DNA from: Aureisphaera galaxeae
Lineage (GTDB): Bacteria > Bacteroidota > Bacteroidia > Flavobacteriales > Flavobacteriaceae
Length of the DNA: 64,000 nt
Assembly (NCBI RefSeq): GCF_028561275.1
Contig: NZ_JAQQTF010000018.1
Span: 124,001-188,000, forward strand
Reading direction: 5' to 3'
Below are positions 1 to 8,892 of this stretch, in pieces. The notes beneath the pieces were generated by a model. That model ran no database searches. It had not been told where the DNA came from and saw only the letters and a list, made by a program, of their open reading frames with translations. The first letter of the stretch is position 1. Each line of letters opens with the position of its first letter. Made by a program: the position numbers and the translations under genes.

Positions 1-1
1 A

Positions 2-313
2 GCTGAAGAAACCTTACAGCTAAAGAAATCGAAACTCTTTCGCCCACCCTATGGCAAGATCCGGGTCGAACAATCGAAGGCACTTCGAAACTTAGGCTAC
101 CATATCATTATGTGGGATGTACTTAGCGCAGATTTCGACCCTTCGGTTTCAAAAGAACTGTGCTTTCAGAATGTATGCGACCACATGAAACCGGGAAGTA
201 TCGTTGTCTTTCACGATAGCCTAAAGGCAGAAGAACGATTAAGGCATGCACTTCCCAAAGTCTTGGAACACATTGATAAAGAAGGATGGAACTGTAATAA
301 AATTGCCTTTTAA
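2..313 (+). CDS. Polysaccharide deacetylase (NodB fold), C-terminal part only
   Basis: The open frame enters from the left edge and ends with TAA at 311-313, so only about 103 C-terminal residues are visible. The peptide LFRPPYGK is the conserved NodB-domain motif with the catalytic-site Arg and two Pro. It is followed by a Trp-Asp strand (IIMWDV) and by FHDS, the usual His-Asp end motif of this fold. Family members remove acetyl groups from N-acetylated glycans such as peptidoglycan or chitin-like polymers. The substrate cannot be told from this fragment. The stop overlaps the stop of the convergent gene at 310. The N-terminal metal-binding motifs lie outside the window. Confidence 0.85.
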   Translation, partial: AEETLQLKKSKLFRPPYGKIRVEQSKALRNLGYHIIMWDVLSADFDPSVSKELCFQNVCDHMKPGSIVVFHDSLKAEERLRHALPKVLEHIDKEGWNCNKIAF

Positions 314-1449
314 TTAGTCAATAACCTTTCAATATTGCGTTCTACCAATTCACGGATTACAATGTCGGGCGCTTCCTTTTCTATCACATCTTCATCAAAA
401 TTACTATAGCGCAACATGACCGTCTCCCCAAATGTCTCTCTAAGATACTCCCTTAGAAGTGTATTATAAGAATCGCATAACACCAATACCTTAAGCGGTT
501 TTCCCTCGCATACATACCTTCGCTCGTAATTGGAAGGATAGGACGTAAAATAATCGGGAATGGGAAGTTGGGAAGGAATCTTTTTAAAATTAGATTCCTT
601 GGGCTCAAAATAAACGGAGGTTTCATTACTCTCCATTTTCAGCATATCGGTTAAATCACCCAAAGGAAAGGGCCCCGTAGTAACTTTAAAATCATCGAAC
701 GCAAGGGGAGTTACTTCAGGAAAGTCTTTTGCTATACGATTTGCAATCGCTTGATAGCCCAAGAAAGCCCCATAATGATTCCAATGCGAATCTGTTTTAT
801 AATAAAGCAAGGGACTATGATCTGAGGGCAAATACGAGGACAAATCCAACCAGTTAAGCGAAGTAGGCCGCAATGCAGCATCCAACTGCTCACGTCTGTT
901 TAAGCCATTTGTACGATCTATAGGCAAATATTCTTGGTACACCGTATGTTTATTGGGAGGCATAACTACATAATAGGCAATGTCTCGTTCCTTTAACCAA
1001 TCCCGTTTACGTCGCAGTCGCTCCACGATTAGATCTACCTCTTCTTGAGTAAAGGCTGAAATCCCTATGGATTCCTTCACGACATTGGAGTAACTATCCC
1101 CTAAAAATCGCCACCCGTCGATCCCAGCAACGGTTTTATCGGGAATGGGGTTGGCCTTAAATACATTAGATTGAATACCACTGTAGATATAAAAAACCTC
1201 ATCCTTGAAAACAAAATCCTGGGTATAAAACTTGTCTAGGTCCCTTCGGAATTGTACTGCACTTCGATAATGGCTTTTGGCTTTATTCAATAAGCCTTTC
1301 TCATCCTTCTGTTTCAAAACGTATTGAGGAAGCAGTGTCCCCGAAGCTTTATCCTTCTCCCTATCTGCAACATCCAGCCATTGCACACAGCCCGCACCAC
1401 CCAGCACGAGTATAAAAAAGGCAACTGTTATGACCCTGTTCATTTCCAT
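310..1449 (-). CDS. AlgJ/AlgX-like SGNH-type O-acetyltransferase protein
   Basis: This 379-residue protein starts with a hydrophobic segment (about residues 4-22) carrying a possible lipobox around Cys21, so it should face the periplasm. The segment TDSHWN (near residue 217) is the Asp-His motif of the AlgJ/AlgX/DHHW group, and YYVVMPPNKHTVY before it and VLVLCDSYN later fit an SGNH-like fold, with DSYN as a possible nucleophile block. Family proteins transfer or hold acetyl groups on exopolysaccharide, supplied across the membrane by an AlgI-type MBOAT protein. Such a gene ends one base upstream (1451), so the two are almost certainly cotranscribed. The polymer acetylated is unknown and no alginate polymerase is visible here. 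Confidence 0.8.
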   Translation of the reverse strand: MEMNRVITVAFFILVLGGAGCVQWLDVADREKDKASGTLLPQYVLKQKDEKGLLNKAKSHYRSAVQFRRDLDKFYTQDFVFKDEVFYIYSGIQSNVFKANPIPDKTVAGIDGWRFLGDSYSNVVKESIGISAFTQEEVDLIVERLRRKRDWLKERDIAYYVVMPPNKHTVYQEYLPIDRTNGLNRREQLDAALRPTSLNWLDLSSYLPSDHSPLLYYKTDSHWNHYGAFLGYQAIANRIAKDFPEVTPLAFDDFKVTTGPFPLGDLTDMLKMESNETSVYFEPKESNFKKIPSQLPIPDYFTSYPSNYERRYVCEGKPLKVLVLCDSYNTLLREYLRETFGETVMLRYSNFDEDVIEKEAPDIVIRELVERNIERLLTN

Positions 1450-1450
1450 A

Positions 1451-2863
1451 TTAAAATCTAAAGTAAATGAAAGGGTTATACGTTTCGGAACCTATATAAA
1501 CAATGGACAACACAAAAAGGGAACAAAATACAACAGGTCGTAGTAGGGGTATTCTTTCGGGCAATACTTTATCATCAAGAAACTTGTATACGGGCATGGA
1601 GAACACTACCGCTACTAGAACAAAAAACAATGTTCGTGGGGTTAGGTGATGGTAAGCGAGGTAGCTATTAAGCGATACCTCTCCGGACGAATACACAAAC
1701 ATTTTCTTGAGGTACAACAGGGCAGTAGAGAGATCGGCTGCCCTAAAGAACACCCAACCTATGATAACCACCAATAGGGTATAAAAATGTTGAATGGGCT
1801 TCCAGCGACTCGATAACCAAGCGTCGAACCCAACTCGCTCAATGACAATGAAAACCCCATGAAATAATCCCCAAACCACAAAATTCCAACTAGCTCCGTG
1901 CCATAGGCCCGTTACGAAGAAAACGATAAACAAATTCACATAGGTTCGGTACTTTCCGGATCGATTTCCTCCCAATGAAATGTATACATAATCCCTAAAC
2001 CAAGTGGAAAGCGATATATGCCAGCGGCGCCAGAACTCTTTTATACTTTTTGAAATATAGGGGTAGTTGAAATTTTCCAAGAATTTGAATCCAAACATCC
2101 TCCCGAGCCCGATGGCCATGTCGCTATAGCCCGAAAAGTCGAAGTAAATCTGAAAACTGTAGGCTACTATTCCCAACCATGCCATTGGCGTAGACAAATT
2201 GCCTATATCTTCTGCAAAAATTCCATCGGCAATAGCGCCAAATGTATTGGCTATAAACACTTTTTTGGATAGCCCAATAATAAATCGCTCGACTCCCTTA
2301 TGAAAATTAGAGAAAGATATCTCCTTATTGTTTAGTTGATCATTGATATCGGCATACCGAACAATTGGCCCTGCCACCAATTGAGGAAACATGGTTACGT
2401 AACAAGCAAAATCGACAAAATTGCGATTCGCGGGCACCTTCCCTCTATAGACATCTATGGTATAGGATAAGGTCTGAAAAGTATAAAAGCTTATCCCAAT
2501 GGGCAATGCAATGGTAGGCAGGGTATCGAAAAAGTCCCCGGTATAGCCAAATCCGTCTAAAATGGCATGAAAATTATCGAAGGTAAAGTTGAAATACTTA
2601 AAGAAGCCAAGGAGTGAAAGGTTGGTGGCAATGGACATTCCCAAACCTAATTTTCGAAATCCCTTTTCAATAAGCTGCCCAGCAAAAAAGTCGACCACTG
2701 CGGAGGTGAGCATAATGATCACCAATAATTGCTCTCCCCAGGCATAGAAAAACAAACTGGCCAGAAAAAGTATGAGTGTTTTAAGTCGCTTGGGCGAAAT
2801 GAAATACGCCGCTAAGACAATGGGCAAAAAAAGAAAAAGAAAAACGGTACTGCTAAAGACCAA
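1451..2863 (-). CDS. MBOAT-family O-acyltransferase, AlgI-like
   Basis: A 470-residue polytopic membrane protein of the usual length for AlgI/DltB-type acyltransferases. The segment FRDYVYISLGGNR, followed about 25 residues later by TGLWHG with the catalytic His of MBOAT proteins, is diagnostic. The N-terminus (VFSSTVFLFLFLPIV) matches the start expected for AlgI. The start codon is TTG at 2863, because an in-frame TAG lies two codons upstream and no ATG gives a full first membrane span. The family moves acetyl groups from a cytoplasmic donor to the periplasmic side. It pairs with the AlgJ-like gene one base downstream and follows the thioredoxin-like gene by 26 bases, suggesting one transcript. 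Confidence 0.88.
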   Translation of the reverse strand: MVFSSTVFLFLFLPIVLAAYFISPKRLKTLILFLASLFFYAWGEQLLVIIMLTSAVVDFFAGQLIEKGFRKLGLGMSIATNLSLLGFFKYFNFTFDNFHAILDGFGYTGDFFDTLPTIALPIGISFYTFQTLSYTIDVYRGKVPANRNFVDFACYVTMFPQLVAGPIVRYADINDQLNNKEISFSNFHKGVERFIIGLSKKVFIANTFGAIADGIFAEDIGNLSTPMAWLGIVAYSFQIYFDFSGYSDMAIGLGRMFGFKFLENFNYPYISKSIKEFWRRWHISLSTWFRDYVYISLGGNRSGKYRTYVNLFIVFFVTGLWHGASWNFVVWGLFHGVFIVIERVGFDAWLSSRWKPIQHFYTLLVVIIGWVFFRAADLSTALLYLKKMFVYSSGEVSLNSYLAYHHLTPRTLFFVLVAVVFSMPVYKFLDDKVLPERIPLLRPVVFCSLFVLSIVYIGSETYNPFIYFRF

Positions 2864-2889
2864 AAGCTATGGATTACGCCAAAATGGAT

Positions 2890-3186
2890 TTATACGTACT
2901 CTTGAACCAATCCGATGAGTGTATTGGCATCCTGTTCTCCGCTCTGCCTCCACTTCATCTCCCCATTTTTGTAGATCATCAGGGTAGGTAATCCCTTTAC
3001 CCTAAGGGCTTCGGCAAGCTCGGAGTTTTTATCGATATCAATTTTAATCACACGCGCCTTATCTCCCAGTGCGGCAGCTACATCCCTTAAGACAGGGTGC
3101 ATATCCTTACAGGCTTGATCCCATTCTGCATAAAAATCCAGCAACACGGGAACATGTGTTTCGATTAATTCGCCAAATTTGGACAT
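2890..3186 (-). CDS. Thioredoxin-like protein with altered active site
   Basis: The 98-residue protein has the thioredoxin pattern: VPVLLDFYAEW, then the active-site helix, VIKIDIDKNSELAEALRVKGLPTLMIYKNG with the conserved cis-Pro, and a short C-terminal helix. The active site reads W-D-Q-A-C-K rather than W-C-G-P-C-K, so the nucleophilic first Cys is replaced by Asp and only the second Cys remains. It cannot act as an ordinary dithiol reductase and may bind or hold a partner instead. I place the start at 3186 (MSKFGEL) because the longer frame runs through a TATATTTG promoter box at 3209-3216. It precedes algI by 26 bases. Confidence 0.85.
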   Translation of the reverse strand: MSKFGELIETHVPVLLDFYAEWDQACKDMHPVLRDVAAALGDKARVIKIDIDKNSELAEALRVKGLPTLMIYKNGEMKWRQSGEQDANTLIGLVQEYV

Positions 3187-3208
3187 AGATATGAATAATT
3201 GGTTGATA

Positions 3209-3216
3209 CAAATATA
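3209..3216 (-). promoter_or_regulatory. Promoter -7 box TATATTTG for the thioredoxin-like gene
   Basis: On the minus strand the sequence reads TATATTTG, a full match to the Bacteroidota box TANNTTTG, 22 bases before the ATG at 3186. No clear TTTG box lies at the usual upstream spacing. It may drive the thioredoxin-like, AlgI-like and AlgJ-like genes. Confidence 0.55.
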
Positions 3217-3230
3217 ACATTTCCCGCCAA

Positions 3231-4460
3231 TTATGCGGTATTCCGACGCTTTTTCAGGGTAATGACAGATATTTCTGGCCAAATTCCTACACGACCGGGA
3301 TAGCCGATAAATCCGAAGCCACGATTTACGTTGATAAATTCATTGGCTTCCTTGTAAATCCCTGCCCATTCCTTGTACCGTAGACTTACAGGACTAATCT
3401 TAAAGAGTCCCGGAATTTCCACCCCATACTGCATGCCGTGGGTGTGCCCACTTAAAGTGAGATGAAATGGAAAAGGGTGAGGAACCACCTCTGCCCTCCA
3501 ATGGGAAGGATCATGACTCATCAATATTTTAAATTCATCCTTGGCCACTCCTTGAATGGCCTTTTCAAGATCCCCAGCTTTTTTGAAGCGCCCTGCGCCC
3601 CAATTTTCGACCCCGATCAAACGAATCGTTTCTCCATTTCTTTCGAAGGTTCTATTTTCATTCAGCAGCAGATCCCAGCCCATTTCACGCTGTAAGTTCT
3701 TTAAGTCTTCGAGGTTCTTTTTCTTCGCTTCTTCAGAATTCCAGGAAACGTAATCCCCGTAGTCGTGATTTCCAAGTACAGAATAGACCCCATCCTTTGC
3801 TTTCAGTTTGGAGAAATACTGCTTCCAAGGACCCATTTCCTCCGCAATATTATTTACCAAATCCCCAGTAAACAGGATGATATCGCTTTGTTGTTTGTTA
3901 ATAAGGTCGATGCCATAGGAAACCTTGTCGGCATTATCGAAACTTCCACTATGCACATCGCTAATTTGGGTAATCGTAAAACCATCGAACGCATCAGGTA
4001 GGTCGTCGAACTCCAACGCATACTGCAATACCTTGTAATTATATTTTCCACGAACCATCCCAATAAGCAAGGTAGTAAAGGGAATCGCCGCCAGCCCTAA
4101 GGCAATGGTGCTTACGAATTTCCTTCGGGAAGGAAGATGAAAGCTATCGCTAGCTCCACTCACTCTCTGAAAGGTCGCCACAATAAGCCTGACAACATCT
4201 TCCCCCAGCATGAAAGCCAATAAGAAGAACTTGGACAAATAGACGGCCACGACTACTCCCATGATATACATTTGCGACGCATTGGCCATACGTACCGACT
4301 GTAAGTTCATAGACTGATATATAAATAAGGCCAATACCAACAGGGATCCCGCGATATAGGTCCACATTACCCAAGATTGCTTAAAAAGGGTACGGAACGC
4401 CTGAAAAGCGTAGATATCGAAAACCACAAAAATGATAAGTATGGGGATGAGTCTGTTCAT
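3231..4460 (-). CDS. Membrane-anchored metallophosphoesterase (YkuE/calcineurin-like)
   Basis: The 409-residue protein has N-terminal membrane segments (about residues 4-20, 32-48, 68-88 and 115-135) followed by a calcineurin-like phosphoesterase domain. The metal-binding blocks appear in order: ISDVHSG, FTGDLVNN, LGNHDYGD, LMSHDPSHW and LSGHTHGMQ. The family hydrolyses phosphoesters; YkuE-type members have been linked to lipid or cell-wall phosphates, but the substrate here is not visible. It is the first gene of a leftward series and is separated by 44 bases from the thioredoxin-like gene, which has its own promoter box. Confidence 0.9.
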   Translation of the reverse strand: MNRLIPILIIFVVFDIYAFQAFRTLFKQSWVMWTYIAGSLLVLALFIYQSMNLQSVRMANASQMYIMGVVVAVYLSKFFLLAFMLGEDVVRLIVATFQRVSGASDSFHLPSRRKFVSTIALGLAAIPFTTLLIGMVRGKYNYKVLQYALEFDDLPDAFDGFTITQISDVHSGSFDNADKVSYGIDLINKQQSDIILFTGDLVNNIAEEMGPWKQYFSKLKAKDGVYSVLGNHDYGDYVSWNSEEAKKKNLEDLKNLQREMGWDLLLNENRTFERNGETIRLIGVENWGAGRFKKAGDLEKAIQGVAKDEFKILMSHDPSHWRAEVVPHPFPFHLTLSGHTHGMQYGVEIPGLFKISPVSLRYKEWAGIYKEANEFINVNRGFGFIGYPGRVGIWPEISVITLKKRRNTA

Positions 4461-4476
4461 TGCAATTCAATTTAGC

Positions 4477-4484
4477 CAAAGATA
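4477..4484 (-). promoter_or_regulatory. Promoter -7 box TATCTTTG for the metallophosphoesterase
   Basis: The minus strand reads TATCTTTG 16 bases before the ATG at 4460, a full match to TANNTTTG. On the plus strand a near match TATCTTTT at 4538-4545 is placed to serve the divergent GH92 gene at 4563. The 102-base gap therefore holds both promoters. Confidence 0.55.
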
Positions 4485-4562
4485 CAGGGCAATATAAATG
4501 CACTCCTAAGACTTTACTTTTTTTTAACGGTTTTCATTATCTTTTGGCTCCAAAAACCTAAC

Positions 4563-7490
4563 ATGCTCAGAAACATACTCATTTTCACTTTGCTACTAGC
4601 ACTTATTGGCTGTAACAAAAAGCAAAGTGACCCTCAACCGGCCCAAAAAGATAAAGCACTCACCTCCTATGTAAACACCTTTATTGGTACAGGCGGTCAT
4701 GGACATACCTATCCGGGAGCGACCATGCCCTTCGGAATGATGCAACTGAGTCCCGATACCCGACTGGAGGGTTGGGATGGATGCAGTGGCTACCATTACA
4801 GTGACAGTTATATCTATGGCTTTTCCCATACCCATTTAAGCGGAACAGGCGTAAGCGACTATGGAGACTTGCTGCTCATGCCTACCTTAGAACCCGAATT
4901 GAACAATGGCGCCGACGGGAAAAAAGGTTATCGGGCCCATTTTAAGCACGAGGAAGAATTTGCTTCGCCTGGATTCTATAAAGTACATCTTGACTCTACC
5001 AACATCCATGTAGAACTTACGGTGACAAAAAGGGCAGGAATGCATCGCTATGAGTATCCAAATGCTTCAGATCAGTACCTCATCTTGGATATAGAACATA
5101 GAGATAAACTTTTAGATGGAAAAATAGAACGAATTTCTGATACTGAAATAAGCGGATACAGATTTTCAAAAGCGTGGGCAACAGATCAAAGGGTATTCTT
5201 TTACATTCGATTCTCACATCCATTAATTGGAGATTTGGGGGCCTCCCACCCTCTTCCATACCAAAAGAAAGCCGCATTTCTATTTAATAATCCGAACAAT
5301 GAACCTGTTTATATTTCTGTGGGAATTTCGGCCGTGGACGAAGAAGGGGCTAAAAAGAATTTAGAGGAAGAAATTGGCTCCAAATCCTTTGAACAACTGA
5401 AACAGGAAGCTAACGATGCATGGGAGAAGCAATTGGAAAAAATTGTTATCGAATCCGATGATGAAGACTACAAAACCAATTTCTACACTTCCCTATACCA
5501 CACCATGATCGCACCCAATCTGTACCAAGATGTGGACGGACGATACCGTGGAATGGATCTGGAAGTGCATGAAACCAATGCTTTCGATTACTATACGGTG
5601 TTCTCCTTATGGGATACCTACCGTGCTGCCCATCCCCTTTACACGATTATTGAGCAAGACCGAACCAATGATTTTGTAAATACCATGTTGGCCAAGTATG
5701 ACGAAGGCGGCATCATGCCCATTTGGGACCTTTCTGCCAATTACACAGGCTGTATGATCGGGTATCATGGCGTTCCGGTAATAGCAGATGCCTACTTAAA
5801 GGGAATTCAGGGATACGATACCCAAAAAGCATTGGAAGCTATGAAGCACAGTGCTACCCGAGATCATTTGGGATTGGAATCCTATAAAACTACAGGATTC
5901 ATCCCTGTGGAAGAAGAAAGTGAAAGTGTTTCCAAGACCTTGGAATATGCCTATGACGATTGGACCATTTCTGAAATGGCCAAAGCCATGGGAGATACAG
6001 AAACTGCCAAAGCATACGCCCAACGCGGACAGTATTATAAAAACCTCTACAATCCAGAAACAGGGTTTTTGCAAGGACGCTTCCGAAATACATGGTTCGG
6101 CCCTTTCGACCCTTTTGAAGTGAATTTCAATTATACCGAAGCCAATGCGTGGCAATACAGCTTATATGCCCCACAGGATATCTCTGGACTTATGGAACTG
6201 ATGGGTGGAAAAGATAAATTGGAATCCCACTTGGACCAACTATTTACGGCTAAGTCTGAAACCTCGGGAAGGGATCAGGCGGATATTACAGGACTCATCG
6301 GTCAATATGCCCATGGAAATGAGCCTAGCCATCATATGGCTTATCTCTACAATTTTGTGAATAAACCGCACAAAACCCAAGAGAAAGTGCATCAAATCCT
6401 TACGGAACTCTATACCAATACGCCTGACGGAATCAGCGGTAATGAAGATTGTGGGCAAATGAGCGCTTGGTACATTTTCAGCAGCCTTGGATTCTATCCT
6501 GTGACTCCAGGAAGCAATCAATACATTATTGGAACACCATTGTTTCCAAAAAGCAGTATTCACACAGAAAATGGAAAAACCTTTACCATAGAGGCCAAGG
6601 GAATTTCTGAAACCAATAAATACATTGCCTCTGTTCAATTGAATGGAGAACCTTTGAATCGATCCTATCTTTTCCACAAGGAAATCATGGATGGTGGACA
6701 TTTGGTGTTCGAAATGACTGGGGAGCCTTCCACTTGGGGAACTATGGATGAAGAAGTCCCCGTAACAGAAATCGCCGATGGGAAAATTACATTAGCTCCA
6801 TTTATCTCAAGTGGTGATGTGGCCTTCAAAAATGAAACAGAGATTTCCCTCAAATCATTGTCTGAAGGCGCTACCGTTTACTACAACATTGATGGGAGTG
6901 AATTCCAAGAATATAAGGGTCCATTTACAATTTCAGAAAAGTGCCAGCTCAGCACCTATGCCGAAAAGGATGGGAACCGAAGTAGCACACTCACTACCGA
7001 GTTCTACAAGATAGACCCCAATGTGAGCATTACCTTAGAAACTGAATATGCCAATCAGTACAGTGCTGGCGGCAATGATGCCTTAATCGATGGGATTAAG
7101 GGTGCCAAGGATTTCAGAACTGGAGCATGGCAAGGATATTCGGATACAGATGTTATTGCCATTGTCGATCTAGGGAGTATTAAGCCCATTGAAACGATCG
7201 AAGTGAGTTTCCTTCAGGATCAGAGGAGTTGGATTTTTTACCCCACCGAAGTGGAATGCTTCGTTGCTCCTGGAAAGACCTTCTACAAGAGTCTTCCGAA
7301 ACAGGTAATCGATGCCGAAACACCTTCAGAAAACAGTGAAATAAAAACCGTTCAATTCAACATGAATGGCTATAGCTCCCGATACATTAAAATCGTGGCC
7401 AAGAATCTGGGAGACCTCCCAGAATGGCATTTGGGGCATCCGTACAATGGCAAAGCATGGATCTTTGTCGACGAAATAACCGTAAGATAA
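4563..7490 (+). CDS. GH92 family alpha-mannosidase lipoprotein
   Basis: This 975-residue protein begins with a lipoprotein signal (lipobox LIGC, Cys17), so it is probably anchored in the outer membrane. YVNTFIGTGGHGHTYPGA and MPFGMMQLSPD are the opening motifs of glycoside hydrolase family 92, and GNEDCGQMSAW near residues 626-636 holds the conserved acid Glu. GH92 enzymes are calcium-dependent exo-alpha-mannosidases acting on N-glycans or yeast mannan. After the catalytic part (to about residue 715) come a chitobiase-C-terminal-like domain (about 740-820) and an F5/8 type C-like carbohydrate-binding domain (about 830-975). The glycosylasparaginase gene starts only 6 bases later, which points to N-glycans as the substrate. 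Confidence 0.95.
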   Translation: MLRNILIFTLLLALIGCNKKQSDPQPAQKDKALTSYVNTFIGTGGHGHTYPGATMPFGMMQLSPDTRLEGWDGCSGYHYSDSYIYGFSHTHLSGTGVSDYGDLLLMPTLEPELNNGADGKKGYRAHFKHEEEFASPGFYKVHLDSTNIHVELTVTKRAGMHRYEYPNASDQYLILDIEHRDKLLDGKIERISDTEISGYRFSKAWATDQRVFFYIRFSHPLIGDLGASHPLPYQKKAAFLFNNPNNEPVYISVGISAVDEEGAKKNLEEEIGSKSFEQLKQEANDAWEKQLEKIVIESDDEDYKTNFYTSLYHTMIAPNLYQDVDGRYRGMDLEVHETNAFDYYTVFSLWDTYRAAHPLYTIIEQDRTNDFVNTMLAKYDEGGIMPIWDLSANYTGCMIGYHGVPVIADAYLKGIQGYDTQKALEAMKHSATRDHLGLESYKTTGFIPVEEESESVSKTLEYAYDDWTISEMAKAMGDTETAKAYAQRGQYYKNLYNPETGFLQGRFRNTWFGPFDPFEVNFNYTEANAWQYSLYAPQDISGLMELMGGKDKLESHLDQLFTAKSETSGRDQADITGLIGQYAHGNEPSHHMAYLYNFVNKPHKTQEKVHQILTELYTNTPDGISGNEDCGQMSAWYIFSSLGFYPVTPGSNQYIIGTPLFPKSSIHTENGKTFTIEAKGISETNKYIASVQLNGEPLNRSYLFHKEIMDGGHLVFEMTGEPSTWGTMDEEVPVTEIADGKITLAPFISSGDVAFKNETEISLKSLSEGATVYYNIDGSEFQEYKGPFTISEKCQLSTYAEKDGNRSSTLTTEFYKIDPNVSITLETEYANQYSAGGNDALIDGIKGAKDFRTGAWQGYSDTDVIAIVDLGSIKPIETIEVSFLQDQRSWIFYPTEVECFVAPGKTFYKSLPKQVIDAETPSENSEIKTVQFNMNGYSSRYIKIVAKNLGDLPEWHLGHPYNGKAWIFVDEITVR

Positions 7491-7496
7491 CAAACC

Positions 7497-8501
7497 ATGA
7501 AACGAAGAAAGTTTATTCAGAATACCTCCTTGGGAAGTTTGGGCGTCGTAGCAGGAGCCACCGCATTGGGTTGCAAATCGGAAGTAGAGAAAGACACCTC
7601 CATGATCGCTTCCAAAGAACAGAAACCAGCGCCCATGGTGATTGCCACTTGGGATGTTCCCAATGCAGTGAATAAAGCTTGGGAAACATTGCAGGAAAAC
7701 AAAAGTGCCATCGATGCGATTGAAGCTGGCTGCCGTGTTGAAGAAGCCGATGCGAAAAACCAAAGTGTTGGGTATGGAGGCCGTCCCGATCGCGACGGCA
7801 ACGTAACCTTGGATGCCTGCATTATGAATAGTGAAGGGGATTACGGATCGGTGGTGTATCTACAAGGAATTAAGCATCCTATATCCGTTGCTAGAAAGGT
7901 AATGGAAGAAACCCCGCATGTACTTATGGCGGGTGCAGGCGCACAACAGTTCGCTTTAGAACAGGGATTTGAAAAGGAAAACCTGCTCACGGAACAATCT
8001 AAAAAGGAATGGGAGGAGTGGACCAAAACCTCCAACTACGAGCCTGTGATCAATATCGAAAATCACGATACCATAGGTATGTTGGCCATCGACAAGGATG
8101 GTAATATTTCTGGAGGCTGTACAACGAGCGGATTGGCCTACAAAATGGCTGGACGGGTTGGTGATTCTCCCATTATTGGTTCTGGATTATTTGTAGATAA
8201 TGAAATTGGGGCGGCTACCGCTACAGGTATGGGAGAAGAAGTCTTAAAGACTGTAGGTAGTTTCCTTATTGTGGAGCTTATGCGACAGGGAAGGTCCCCC
8301 CAAGAAGCCTGCGAAGAAGCGGTGGAGCGTATTGTTACGAAAAACCCGAACTATAAAGATTTTCAGGTAGGCTATATCGCGGTTAACAAGAATGGGGAAA
8401 CCGGCGCCTATTCCATTCACCCGGGTTTCGTAGCTAGCGAGTATCGCGAAACGGGGAAGAACACCTATGCACCCGGCTCTTTTCTTAAAAATGCGGAATA
8501 A
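7497..8501 (+). CDS. N4-(beta-N-acetylglucosaminyl)-L-asparaginase (glycosylasparaginase)
   Basis: The enzyme cleaves the bond between GlcNAc and asparagine, the last linkage of an N-glycan. It belongs to the Ntn-hydrolase family and cuts itself before the catalytic Thr. NHDTIGM places that Thr at residue 192, and GRVGDSPIIGSGLFVDNE and GAATATGMGEE are family blocks very like the classic flavobacterial enzyme. The N-terminus MKRRKF with two Arg and a hydrophobic stretch up to ALGC suggests Tat export and possibly lipid anchoring. Its length of 334 residues is normal. It is the second gene of an operon with the GH92 mannosidase and should act outside the cytoplasm. Confidence 0.95.
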   Translation: MKRRKFIQNTSLGSLGVVAGATALGCKSEVEKDTSMIASKEQKPAPMVIATWDVPNAVNKAWETLQENKSAIDAIEAGCRVEEADAKNQSVGYGGRPDRDGNVTLDACIMNSEGDYGSVVYLQGIKHPISVARKVMEETPHVLMAGAGAQQFALEQGFEKENLLTEQSKKEWEEWTKTSNYEPVINIENHDTIGMLAIDKDGNISGGCTTSGLAYKMAGRVGDSPIIGSGLFVDNEIGAATATGMGEEVLKTVGSFLIVELMRQGRSPQEACEEAVERIVTKNPNYKDFQVGYIAVNKNGETGAYSIHPGFVASEYRETGKNTYAPGSFLKNAE

Positions 8502-8892
8502 CCGTACCATTCAGATTTGTAAGGTTATTCTGATTAAATTATGTTAAAATACTGATTATTAAGATGTTAAAATATACGTGATTATACGTATTTTACATAT
8601 TATTTGCACTTTTTGTCCCGTTAAACCATAATTTTTTTATAGTTTTGAAGTACATAAGTAGGTTGCCCTGCCTATGGGTGGGTCAATCAAATTTGGGGCG
8701 AAAAGTCATCACATCCGTGGTGGCTTTTCTATTTCTAAGGTAAAACACCCCACTTCCTTTGCAGAAAACATACATTTTTCTCTTCTCCATGATTTCATAG
8801 AGGCCGTTCTTCATTGGGTCCACTACATTTGGAACATCCCAATTCCTCTACCAAAAAATATCTACTTAGCCTGGTTTTTCAATAAGGTTATA
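8502..8892 (+). other. Intergenic region with hairpins and a possible small RNA
   Basis: No gene is supported in these 391 bases. A weak AT-rich hairpin (AAAAT..ACGT / ACGTATTTT, 8569-8594) follows the glycosylasparaginase gene. It is followed by a TANNTTTG promoter box at 8640-8647 and a 12-bp hairpin at 8701-8728. The rest up to the ATG at 8893 is an open but unconvincing upstream extension of the next frame. Confidence 0.6.
8640..8730 (+). ncRNA. Candidate small RNA or attenuated leader
   Basis: The box TAGTTTTG (8640-8647) matches TANNTTTG, with TTTG at 8612-8615 as a slightly distant upstream box. A transcript starting near 8653 would run about 75 bases to an intrinsic-terminator-like hairpin at 8701-8728: 12 pairs including two G-T, with the four-base loop ATCC. 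In between, TTGCCC and GGGTCAA can pair imperfectly. It could be a free small RNA or the leader of the surface-protein gene at 8893. No known RNA family is recognised. Confidence 0.35.

Noticed and set aside
7326-7763. 145-codon antisense frame across the GH92/glycosylasparaginase junction
   Set aside because: Both plus-strand genes are certain here, and the antisense peptide has no family features.
8674-8892. Upstream extension of the C1q-like protein
   Set aside because: It would cross a 12-bp hairpin and place the clear signal peptide at residue 74.
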